From: Rickettsiaceae bacterium
GTDB lineage: Bacteria; Pseudomonadota; Alphaproteobacteria; Rickettsiales; Rickettsiaceae
DNA: 64,000 bases
NCBI GenBank assembly: GCA_024236375.1
Contig: JACKKP010000002.1
Location: 124,001 to 188,000, forward strand
Direction: 5' to 3'
Positions 1 to 7,566 of the stretch are shown here, one piece after another. Below the pieces are notes generated by a model. The model searched no databases. It was given only the letters and a program-made list of their open reading frames with translations, and was not told where the DNA came from. Numbering within the stretch: the first letter of the stretch is position 1; every line of letters starts with the position of its first letter. Position numbers and translations under genes: made by a program.

Positions 1-1
1 A

Positions 2-1291
2 ATAGTATTTTATATTTACGAGACACCGGCTGCACCGATGATTAAATTGGGAGAAACAAGAACAATTGAGATGTTTGCGGATCAAGCTATTCATAATCTC
101 AAACTAACTGATATAAATAACATTAGTATTATTACTAATAATCCATTTGTTGAATGGCGTATTGATACCCAAGAAGGTATTTTATCCCAAAGTTTAAAGA
201 ATAATGGAATTAATAATATGTTTGCAATGGTAAATAGTAATCAATCTATTACACCATTAATGCAAAATAATGAATTTGTTGAAGAATTATATAATATTAT
301 TCTAAGTAAAGGACCTATAGGGGGCGCAGAAACTATAGATAGATTAACTAATAATAATATAGTGGCTACTTCTACCGCGCCTTTAAGTGATATTGAAACT
401 AGTGTTGTAGATAACAGACTTTTCAATATGGTCGGGGCTGGTGATGAAGAACCAATATACGGCGCTTGGTTTTCTCCATTATATGGAAAAGCTACACAGA
501 AACAAAGATTAACTCAGCCAGGGTTTAAATCATATTATACTGGTAGTATAATTGGCTTTGATAGCAAATTTGATGATTATCTGACAGTTGGAGTGGCTGG
601 TGGTATTTCACATGGTAAGATAAATCATACTGATTTAAATATAGGTGACAAAACTAATTATACATCATATTTCGGGATAATTTATCTTACATATGATATA
701 TCCGAGCAATGGCATATGCAAAATACTTTGTCTTATGGCTACTCAAAAGTTCATAATACTGAAGTTAGAACTAGTACCCCAACTAACAAAATTGCTAGAG
801 CTGATTATAGCGAAAGAAGAGTTGCCGGTAATATTGGATTTGGCTATAAAAAATTATTAAATGATAATATGTTATTAATGCCATTTTTTGCTTTAGATTT
901 TAATAGATTAGGCAGTGTCAAATATGCTGAAACTGGTGCCGATATACAAAATCTGAAATTTTCTAGAAAAAGTATGACACAATTAGATGGTATTATAGGC
1001 GCAAGATTATCTCGTGTTTATGAGTATAATAATTATGTGTTAACACCTGCTATTGTTGCTAATATGCGTTATGCATTATCTAAAAGACGAATTAATACGG
1101 ATATAAGAATTGCATCTGATGATACACAAATCACACAAAATATTATTTCTCCTGATCGTAAATTATATAGATTAGGAACTAATATAAATATTAACAAAGA
1201 TAATATGGATTATTTTATAAGTTATGAATATCGCAGAGCAAGTAAATTTGATAGTCACCAAGGTACTATAAAAATTCAAATTAGCTTTTAA
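2..1291 (+). CDS. Autotransporter outer-membrane beta-barrel protein (3' part, Sca-like)
   Basis: This is the C-terminal part of a large surface protein. The reading frame is open from the left edge with no stop, so the true start lies outside the window and the ATG at 38 is only an internal Met. The last ~280 residues have the composition of an autotransporter translocator barrel: it opens with GAWFSPLYGKA, runs through alternating amphipathic strands rich in Tyr, Gly and Asn, and ends in the terminal aromatic IKIQISF expected of a BAM substrate. In Rickettsia such domains belong to Sca surface antigens that export an N-terminal passenger for adhesion or motility. The ~130 residues before the barrel look like the end of a passenger or linker. 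The family call is firm; which Sca member it is cannot be decided without the passenger. Confidence 0.88.
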   Translation: MVFYIYETPAAPMIKLGETRTIEMFADQAIHNLKLTDINNISIITNNPFVEWRIDTQEGILSQSLKNNGINNMFAMVNSNQSITPLMQNNEFVEELYNIILSKGPIGGAETIDRLTNNNIVATSTAPLSDIETSVVDNRLFNMVGAGDEEPIYGAWFSPLYGKATQKQRLTQPGFKSYYTGSIIGFDSKFDDYLTVGVAGGISHGKINHTDLNIGDKTNYTSYFGIIYLTYDISEQWHMQNTLSYGYSKVHNTEVRTSTPTNKIARADYSERRVAGNIGFGYKKLLNDNMLLMPFFALDFNRLGSVKYAETGADIQNLKFSRKSMTQLDGIIGARLSRVYEYNNYVLTPAIVANMRYALSKRRINTDIRIASDDTQITQNIISPDRKLYRLGTNININKDNMDYFISYEYRRASKFDSHQGTIKIQISF

Positions 1292-1329
1292 TAAAAGACG
1301 AAGAGACTTTGAGACGCCCCTATAAAATC

Positions 1330-1405
1330 TGGTGGAGCCAGGCGGAATCGAACCGCCGACCTTTTGAATGCCATTCAAACGCTCTACCAACTGAGCTATG
1401 ACCCC
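1330..1405 (-). tRNA. tRNA-Ala (GGC anticodon)
   Basis: On the minus strand a full cloverleaf of 76 nt can be folded: acceptor GGGGUCA pairs with UGGCUCC, the D arm is GCUC...GAGC, the anticodon stem UUUGA/UCAAA encloses loop AUGGCAU with GGC at positions 34-36, and the T arm carries GGUUCGAUUCC. The 3' CCA is encoded. A promoter-like sequence lies just upstream (1421-1448). Confidence 0.97.
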
Positions 1406-1420
1406 AAGTAATAATATCGG

Positions 1421-1448
1421 ATTATATGGAAATAATTATTTGAAGCAA
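1421..1448 (-). promoter_or_regulatory. Putative sigma-70 promoter of tRNA-Ala
   Basis: Read on the minus strand, TTGCTT is followed after 16 nt by a perfect TATAAT, which ends 15 nt before the tRNA 5' end. Placement directly before a tRNA gene supports it. No transcription start evidence is available. Confidence 0.5.
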
Positions 1449-1790
1449 CCAATTTTTTCTAAAACAACTATAGACCATTAGCTTGATCCTATAAGGAATA
1501 TTATTAATATATATTATTCATAATTATTTAAAAAGCTTTACTAAAATCCCTATAAAAATTATTTTCACATACATCTCTTATATTTTCTTACTTTGTGAAT
1601 ATATTGATTATAACAATTTATAGTACCATAAACAATCTTAGCCATATTTACTATCAATTAAAGTTGATCTCTTTTTACAAAAGTCCCTTTAATATATTTT
1701 GCTCAGTATCCCCCACACAAACAACCTCACTCTATATACAAGCAATATTTTCATATTTATTTACTAATAAATGAACTACTTAACCAAATT
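1449..1790. other. Intergenic AT-rich stretch
   Basis: About 340 bp between the tRNA-Ala promoter and the 3' end of the next minus-strand gene. I see no reading frame with coding character, no tRNA-like fold and no strong hairpin with a T-run. Confidence 0.5.
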
Positions 1791-2201
1791 CTAGATTATC
1801 TTATATCTTACAAGGATATAAGCAATACCCGGCGTAAACGTTTGCCAGAAAGATTTCTTCACTTGTTCTATCGCTCCTAATAAATCTAAACTGTACTGAT
1901 TAAAAGCCAAAGAACCAATTATCCCCAACGACCATAAAAAAAGCCAGAATATTATAATCTCAAATATCATTAATAATTTCGTCTGTTTTTCATTTCTCAC
2001 TATCTCTAATGACCAAATATATAGGACTAAGCTCCAAATAGCTCCCATAAGGAGACTAGCTCCAATAATTATTATGTTCTCTTTCACGGCAAGGTTATGG
2101 CCAGTTAGGTAAATTGAAGTAATATTACTCATACATACTACAACAGTTAGATATAGGAGAAACGTCATAATGTTTCTCCAATAAAGCTGAAATTTTGTCA
2201 T
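1791..2201 (-). CDS. Small integral membrane protein, unknown function
   Basis: I do not recognise this 136-residue protein. It has three clear hydrophobic segments at roughly residues 12-33, 43-66 and 76-100, with a charged loop REKQTK-like (about 69-75) between the second and third, and a short basic C-terminus (LVRYKII). It begins 9 bp after the stop of the Pro/Ser-rich gene upstream on the same strand, so the two are probably cotranscribed. An alternative start at Met12 would remove the first polar residues but leave all membrane segments. Its partner is also unrecognised, so context gives no function. Confidence 0.6.
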   Translation of the reverse strand: MTKFQLYWRNIMTFLLYLTVVVCMSNITSIYLTGHNLAVKENIIIIGASLLMGAIWSLVLYIWSLEIVRNEKQTKLLMIFEIIIFWLFLWSLGIIGSLAFNQYSLDLLGAIEQVKKSFWQTFTPGIAYILVRYKII

Positions 2202-2210
2202 ATTTATTTA

Positions 2211-2834
2211 CTATAAGCTTGAGTGACTATCCATCCCTACGCCCATTAAAGAACTATCCGTCGTAGATGATGGTATGGGGTCCAAACTAGGTATGGATGC
2301 CCCATTAGGTGCCGAAGAAATAGAGGGCGGCAAACTAGGTAATGAAGTTCCTGCACTAGGAGGCGTCACCGACGACACAGTAGGGGATATCAAGCTAGAA
2401 GGCGGCGGCTCATTTGCTGCAGAAAGAGAAGGTATCGGGGGCATTTTCGACTCAGATATAGAATTAACAAGAGGAGTAGTCGTAGGAATCGTTAGCTCAG
2501 GGAACTTATTAACTACACTACTTGAGAGATTAGATTTATTTGGATCGGTTGCTTTACAATTATCTATAGCGGTGTTAATTGCTCCCGCTCCGCACGCTGA
2601 TATTCCTTCGGCCCCAAATGCTTTTGCCGCTGAACCAATAGGGTTATTTTTGGCTAGCCATGCGGCGCCACCTGCAGCCCCCGCCCCCATTAAAGCATAC
2701 CCAGGATTAGTAGCTGCATTCTTCATCTCATTTATACAACCCTGAACCAAGCTATTTGGTTTAGTTATACTGCATGTTGGTTTTTCTGGGAGTTCGCTGG
2801 TTAACCCTGGTATTAGATCTTCTTTTCCGCTCAT
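2211..2834 (-). CDS. Gly-zipper plus Pro/Ser-rich protein, unknown function
   Basis: The protein is 207 residues when started at the ATG at 2834, which I chose because AGGTGA sits 6 nt upstream; an in-frame start 18 codons earlier has no such site. Residues ~35-95 contain a small-residue-rich stretch with GAGAAGGAAWL that looks like a glycine-zipper hairpin, and two Cys flank an AIDNCK segment. The last ~90 residues are dominated by Pro and Ser with PPPSS, TPPSAG and LPPSI motifs and look disordered. The DNA here is clearly richer in G and C than its surroundings, so it may have been acquired or be under unusual selection. I cannot assign a function; a secreted or surface protein is possible. 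Confidence 0.6.
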   Translation of the reverse strand: MSGKEDLIPGLTSELPEKPTCSITKPNSLVQGCINEMKNAATNPGYALMGAGAAGGAAWLAKNNPIGSAAKAFGAEGISACGAGAINTAIDNCKATDPNKSNLSSSVVNKFPELTIPTTTPLVNSISESKMPPIPSLSAANEPPPSSLISPTVSSVTPPSAGTSLPSLPPSISSAPNGASIPSLDPIPSSTTDSSLMGVGMDSHSSL

Positions 2835-2977
2835 AATATCACCTTCAGAATATAATTTCTGATTAAAGTATCCTTGAATTAACAACACTTAAGATTTAAG
2901 TTATACCTACAAAATTGAAAAAGCAAGCCTGAGATATCATTGCAGTTAAGATGACTATTCTCTCATGATGTTGTTAA

Positions 2978-3967
2978 CTACGCTTTGCTAGTCTTATGAG
3001 ATTTAGTTTTAGCTAAGTTTTTATTCTTCTTATTACTATTTTTCATTGCTACAGACTGTTGTTTAGTCTTATTAATTGATTTTTTGGATGATTTTTTTAG
3101 AGTAGGTTGTGGTGATTTTGCTACCATATTACTCAATTGCGGAACACCAAAATGTGTATCTAATAACCTAACCATTTTTGTATCTCTGGTAGTAGAGTTT
3201 TTATGTCCAGTGACAATAGCAACTAAACTTTTACCTCCTCGCGTAGCAGTAGTAATAAGATTACAACCAGCAGGAACATGATATCCTGTCTTCAATCCCT
3301 CTGCGCCTGGATAAGTAGCTGCAACTTTATTATGTGTATTGATTGTTTTACCTTTATACACGAAACTTTTTTCGCTAAATAGTTTATAATATTGAGGGAA
3401 ATCACGTTTAATAGCCATAGTTAATTTTGCTAAATCTACTGCTGTAGTATATTGTTTTGGATCATGCCAACCAGACGCATTAGTAAAATTAGTATCCTTC
3501 ATACCAAGTTGCCTTGCTTTAATGGTCATCAAACGTGCAAATTTCTTTTCTGAACCTGCCATATTTTCTGCCACTGTTACTGCAACGTCATTAGCAGATT
3601 TTATTGATAGGGCATATATTGAATCTAGTACTGAGATTTTTTCGCCTGCAACAAGATATAGTTTTGATGGCAAAGCCTTTGTAGCATTTTGTGATACATA
3701 TAATTGATGATCAAAGCTTAATTTACCCGTTTTAAGAGCTTCAAACATTAAGTATATTGTCATTACCTTTGTAAGTGAAGCAGGGTAAATTTTCTGTTTA
3801 GCATTACGTGAATGCAGCACCTTACCCGTCTGGCCATCAATTACTAGGCTAGTTTCAACAGGAGTTTGATATTTCACTACTTTCTTTTTAGTAGGAGCAG
3901 CAAGCGCCTCTATCAAAGAAGAAAAGATGATAATTATTATTAGGGGACATAATAATTTTTTAGACAC
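2978..3967 (-). CDS. D-alanyl-D-alanine carboxypeptidase (PBP5/DacF family, peptidase S11)
   Basis: This enzyme trims the terminal D-Ala from peptidoglycan stem peptides in the periplasm. An N-terminal signal peptide (about residues 1-24, ending ALAA) precedes the penicillin-binding domain. The three active-site motifs are present in order: S64-L-T-K67, S124-A-N126 and K226-T-G228. After the catalytic domain there is a ~50-residue tail very rich in Lys, Ser and Asn (QPTLKKSSKKS...), in place of the usual PBP5 C-terminal domain; it may bind the wall or membrane electrostatically. It stands alone on the minus strand with ampG further upstream on the same strand, which fits a peptidoglycan-turnover theme. 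Family assignment is secure; dacA versus dacF naming is not. Confidence 0.93.
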   Translation of the reverse strand: MSKKLLCPLIIIIIFSSLIEALAAPTKKKVVKYQTPVETSLVIDGQTGKVLHSRNAKQKIYPASLTKVMTIYLMFEALKTGKLSFDHQLYVSQNATKALPSKLYLVAGEKISVLDSIYALSIKSANDVAVTVAENMAGSEKKFARLMTIKARQLGMKDTNFTNASGWHDPKQYTTAVDLAKLTMAIKRDFPQYYKLFSEKSFVYKGKTINTHNKVAATYPGAEGLKTGYHVPAGCNLITTATRGGKSLVAIVTGHKNSTTRDTKMVRLLDTHFGVPQLSNMVAKSPQPTLKKSSKKSINKTKQQSVAMKNSNKKNKNLAKTKSHKTSKA

Positions 3968-4095
3968 TTTAAAACGACCTACTTCAAATCATTTACTATA
4001 GTCTTATAATATAAGTTTTAATATATATAAATCAAACTTTAATTAAATAAATAAATTAAAAAAGTTTAACCTGCGCCTAAAGCGCTACATGTTAA

Positions 4096-5343
4096 TTAGT
4101 TTTTGTTATTCATTACATTTAATAAAATTAATAATAATAACCCTGGCAAAGCTAAAATTGTAGTCATAAAAAAATATAGATTCCAACCTAAAATATTCAC
4201 TAATTGTCCTCCAAAGCTTACAATAGAATGACTGAATAATCCCGTACAACTACTAAGTAATGCATATTGTGTAGCAGAAAAATGTCTATTACATAAACAG
4301 CTTAAATAACTGATTAATGCAGTACTACCGAGTCCAGATGCAATATTTTCGGTAGTGATAGTGAAAATTAATGCATTGATATTATGCCCCTTACTATTTA
4401 ACCATATAAACATCAAATTAGTTAAACTTTGTGCAATACCTCCTATAATCAATGATTTAATATTGCCATATTGGTAAACTAAAATTCCACCAATATAACA
4501 CCCAAGGATAGTAGCCATAAATCCATAAATCTTGACGATACCTGATATTTCTTTTAACGAAAAACCAATTTCTATATAAAAAGGGGTTGCTACGACTCCC
4601 AGCATAGCATCACCTAATTTATAAAAAGTAATCGCTAATAAAATCAATATTGCATATTTACGTTTAAAAAAATCAACAAAAGGTTCTAAAATAGAATTTT
4701 TTAGTGTTAATTCCTTACGAAAAAATTGCTCACTTGATTTCTCTTTTAAGTAATATATAAAAATTATACCAACAAAATATATCAAACCAATAGTCAAGAA
4801 TATTTGTTTCCAACCATATTGTTCTGCGATATATAAAGCCCCAGCACCGACAATTAAATTACCAATACGATATCCAAAAACCGCATTAGCTGCAGCAATT
4901 GCTAGTTGATCTTTTTCTATGTTATCTATCCTGTACGCATCAATTGCGATATCTAAAGTTGCAGAAGCAATTCCAAGTATTATTGTCAAAAAGAATATTT
5001 CACTAATAGAATTTTGTGGATCTAGAAGACTATAGACGCAGGCGATAAATGCGATAATAATTATCATCACCGTCATCCAACTTTTTCTTCTACCTATTTT
5101 ATATAAAAAAGGAATTTTGACATTATCTATAGCCGGTGCCCAAAACATTTTTAAAGAATAAAAAATTCTTGCAATTGCAAAGGATGTAATAACTTCAAGA
5201 GATATATCGGATAGTTTTAACCATGCAATAATAGTAGTATAAATCATAGATAAAGGCATTCCGCTATATATGCCTAATATAAAGATATTAAATTGTTGCT
5301 TGTCGGTAAAAATTTTCAATGTATTATTATACTTGATACTCAT
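4096..5343 (-). CDS. ampG: AmpG-family muropeptide permease (MFS)
   Basis: A 415-residue inner-membrane transporter of the major facilitator superfamily with about 12 hydrophobic segments. The AmpG branch is indicated by the first helix region GIYSGMPLSMIY, the cytoplasmic loop GRRKSW after helix 3, and AANAVFGYRIGNL in the middle. AmpG imports anhydro-muropeptides for recycling; in Rickettsiales several AmpG-like paralogues exist and their true substrates are unproven. The gene diverges from ccmD-ccmE, with about 70 bp between the start codons that must hold both promoters. I am confident of the family, less so of the substrate. Confidence 0.88.
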   Translation of the reverse strand: MSIKYNNTLKIFTDKQQFNIFILGIYSGMPLSMIYTTIIAWLKLSDISLEVITSFAIARIFYSLKMFWAPAIDNVKIPFLYKIGRRKSWMTVMIIIIAFIACVYSLLDPQNSISEIFFLTIILGIASATLDIAIDAYRIDNIEKDQLAIAAANAVFGYRIGNLIVGAGALYIAEQYGWKQIFLTIGLIYFVGIIFIYYLKEKSSEQFFRKELTLKNSILEPFVDFFKRKYAILILLAITFYKLGDAMLGVVATPFYIEIGFSLKEISGIVKIYGFMATILGCYIGGILVYQYGNIKSLIIGGIAQSLTNLMFIWLNSKGHNINALIFTITTENIASGLGSTALISYLSCLCNRHFSATQYALLSSCTGLFSHSIVSFGGQLVNILGWNLYFFMTTILALPGLLLLILLNVMNNKN

Positions 5344-5413
5344 TGAGCTTCTTGCAATTTGTGTGGAGAAAAGTTATTTTATATATTTAAGATAAATTTG
5401 ATCCTATATAAAA

Positions 5414-5524
5414 ATGAATATTTATATTATTAGCGCCTATACAGCAACTTTTTTGCCTTTAATTATTTTATTAGTCATATCATATGTGAATTACAAACAC
5501 AATGTTCCAGAAAACAAAAAATAA
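5414..5524 (+). CDS. ccmD: CcmD-like heme exporter subunit (36 aa)
   Basis: A very short reading frame starts at ATG 5414 and overlaps the start of ccmE by 23 nt in another frame. It encodes 36 residues: a short N-terminus with SAYTATFLPL, one membrane helix (LIILLVISYV) and a polar, basic tail. CcmD proteins are tiny single-span subunits with a conserved aromatic-x-AY-x-T pattern before the helix, and they release holo-CcmE from CcmC. The AYTAT pattern, the size, the topology and the position directly before ccmE all match. Because the protein is so short I rely on context as much as on sequence. Confidence 0.75.
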   Translation: MNIYIISAYTATFLPLIILLVISYVNYKHNVPENKK

Positions 5525-5897
5525 CATAATCAATATCACGATAGTTTTTTGTTGTGTTGCTTTGGGAATAGCTATCATTTTATATAATTTAAACGATAAT
5601 ATTATATATTTTTACCCACCTAGTGCACTAGATAAAGCAAAAAGTGGCGATAATAAGATACGTATTGGAGGTATAGTAAAACCTAATTCAGTAATTTCAT
5701 TACTAGATCAGAATATAGCATTTATTATCACAGATAATATTCAAGAGATAAAAGTATATTACCGAGGAATGCTACCAGCTTTATTTCGTGAGGGACAAGG
5801 TGTAGTTGCTGAAGGCAAATTAATATCTGAAAATGAATTCACTGCCACTACATTATTAACCAAACATGATGAAAATTATAAACCACCAAACTACTAG
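5502..5897 (+). CDS. ccmE: Cytochrome c maturation protein CcmE (heme chaperone)
   Basis: CcmE carries heme covalently in the periplasm and hands it to apocytochrome c. The 131-residue protein has one N-terminal signal anchor (about residues 9-28), then the OB-fold domain with IRIGGIVKPNSV and VYYRGMLPALFREGQG, both family hallmarks. The heme-binding motif is KHDENYKPP, giving His122 as the covalent ligand and Tyr126 as the axial ligand. The start overlaps ccmD. The 3' end overlaps the end of the convergent nhaA by 4 nt. Only ccmD and ccmE are here; ccmC is at the far end of the window, so the ccm operon is split as is usual in Rickettsiales. Confidence 0.96.
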   Translation: MFQKTKNNIINITIVFCCVALGIAIILYNLNDNIIYFYPPSALDKAKSGDNKIRIGGIVKPNSVISLLDQNIAFIITDNIQEIKVYYRGMLPALFREGQGVVAEGKLISENEFTATTLLTKHDENYKPPNY

Positions 5898-7075
5898 TTT
5901 TCACTGTTTATATCTTGTCCGGATATTTTAATTATTGCCGCTCCTATTATTGCAGATAATAAAGATGCAAATAATACTCCTAATTTCATCTGGTTTTCTA
6001 ATAATATTCCATCAAAAGCTAATAATCCGATGAATAAACTTAATGTAAAACCTATACCGCATAACCAAGCAACTCCTAAAAATTGTAATTTTGTACAATT
6101 TTTAGGTAATGTTACATTGTAAAATGTTACGCTCAACATCATTGCACCAAATATCCCAAGCGGTTTGCCAATAAATAAACCTATAAAACATCCTATCGTA
6201 ACGGATGAAAAGAAATCCTCAATTGATAACTCATTAAACGGTAACTCACAATTCACAAAAGCAAACACTGGTAATACGAAAAACGCTACTACAGAATGCA
6301 CTGAGTTTTCATTTTCTTTGATAAAGCTTATTATATTACCATTTGATTCTACTGTTGCTGGAATGAATAATGCTAGTATTACCCCAGCGATTGTACCGTG
6401 GATACCGGATTTAATAATCATAAACCATAATATAAGGCCACCCAGATAATATAAGAATTGTCTAGGAGATTTTGTTCTATTTAAAAATAATAAACAGCAC
6501 AAAGGAATAATGCATAATAATAGATAAAATAGATCAAGATGTGGTGTATAAAATACTGCAAGCACTGTTATAGCTAAAACATCATCTACTATTGATAAAC
6601 CTAATACAAATATTTTAGTACTATTTGATATTTTCCCTCCTACTAATGATAAAATTCCTAATACAAAAGCAGTATCAGTTGCAACAGGAATAGCCCACCC
6701 TGCCCTTTCTACTGGGGATTCATAATTAAAAACGATATAACACAATGCAGGTATTACAAAGCCACCTATAGCAGTGTTAATTGGTAATATTAAACTATTT
6801 TTTGCTTTAAATTCTCCTTCGACTAGATGATGTTTCATTTCTAAACCTATCAAGAAAAAAAAGATAGCCATTAAACCATCATTAACGAATTTCAGAACGC
6901 TTTTATCTAAAGTCAACTCCCCGTAACCTAAGGTAAATTTATAATTAATAAAATATCTATAGTAGTTTAATGTAAAATCATTATTACTAATAATTAAGGC
7001 AGCTATAACACTAAACAGTAGCAATAATGCAGATATAATATCTTTACGAATATGTATGCGAGTAAATTTTTGCAT
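5894..7075 (-). CDS. nhaA: Na+/H+ antiporter NhaA
   Basis: NhaA exchanges sodium for protons at the inner membrane to control internal pH and sodium. Length (393 aa) and about 12 hydrophobic segments fit the family. The ion-binding residues are visible: Asp134 in VATDTAFVLG and the pair Asp164-Asp165 in SIVDDVLAI, one position offset from E. coli D133, D163 and D164. The conserved FFFLIGLEMKHHLVEGE also occurs near residue 72. It converges on ccmE with a 4-nt overlap and has a long AT-rich leader upstream toward gyrA. Confidence 0.96.
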   Translation of the reverse strand: MQKFTRIHIRKDIISALLLLFSVIAALIISNNDFTLNYYRYFINYKFTLGYGELTLDKSVLKFVNDGLMAIFFFLIGLEMKHHLVEGEFKAKNSLILPINTAIGGFVIPALCYIVFNYESPVERAGWAIPVATDTAFVLGILSLVGGKISNSTKIFVLGLSIVDDVLAITVLAVFYTPHLDLFYLLLCIIPLCCLLFLNRTKSPRQFLYYLGGLILWFMIIKSGIHGTIAGVILALFIPATVESNGNIISFIKENENSVHSVVAFFVLPVFAFVNCELPFNELSIEDFFSSVTIGCFIGLFIGKPLGIFGAMMLSVTFYNVTLPKNCTKLQFLGVAWLCGIGFTLSLFIGLLAFDGILLENQMKLGVLFASLLSAIIGAAIIKISGQDINSEN

Positions 7076-7566
7076 ATATTGAAGTTAAATTTAAGATATA
7101 GCAAGATTTTAGATGATAACTGATTAAATTAATAATTTATTTGTTTAGCTACTCTATTGAATATTATGAGTTGTGGCTTAATTATGTATGAAGTTACAAA
7201 AATATAATTGTTTGAATTAAATTAGTATCTAGCCATTATCCTAATCATGATAAATCATAGTATTTTAGGGGATTTGGTAAAAGTTTTTCCCAAATTGCAT
7301 TCAATGCAGCAGCTATAACTTTACATAATGGGCTGATAAGCTAATCTTATAAGTAGAAAGAAATTTATTAGTATGTATTTTTATATACTAATTTGACTTA
7401 TTTTCTATATATCTATATATTGTAATGTTCTTTACCACTCCCTCTTTGCTAAATCAAAGTATTAATATCAATTATTTAACTATTAAACCAAAATTTGTCA
7501 GGAAAATATTGCTACCATTTAAAACCATTACTATTATCTCTGTATAACATAATGTTATCAATAACT
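7076..7566. other. Intergenic region between nhaA and gyrA
   Basis: About 490 bp without a convincing gene. It should hold the nhaA promoter and the gyrA transcript end. Around 7265-7340 two frames are briefly open on the plus strand (one reads FSQIAFNAAA before a stop), which might be an eroded gene remnant, but the stretch is too short to support. A short perfect palindrome ATAACAT-A-ATGTTAT lies at 7544-7558 near the end of gyrA. Confidence 0.45.

Noticed and set aside
1172..1390. Minus-strand frame across the tRNA-Ala gene and autotransporter end
   Set aside because: It runs through a tRNA and is antisense to a confident gene.
2275..2745. Long open frame on the plus strand, opposite the Gly/Pro/Ser-rich gene
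   Set aside because: It is antisense to a frame with a good ribosome binding site, and its openness follows from the low-complexity, stop-poor composition of that gene.
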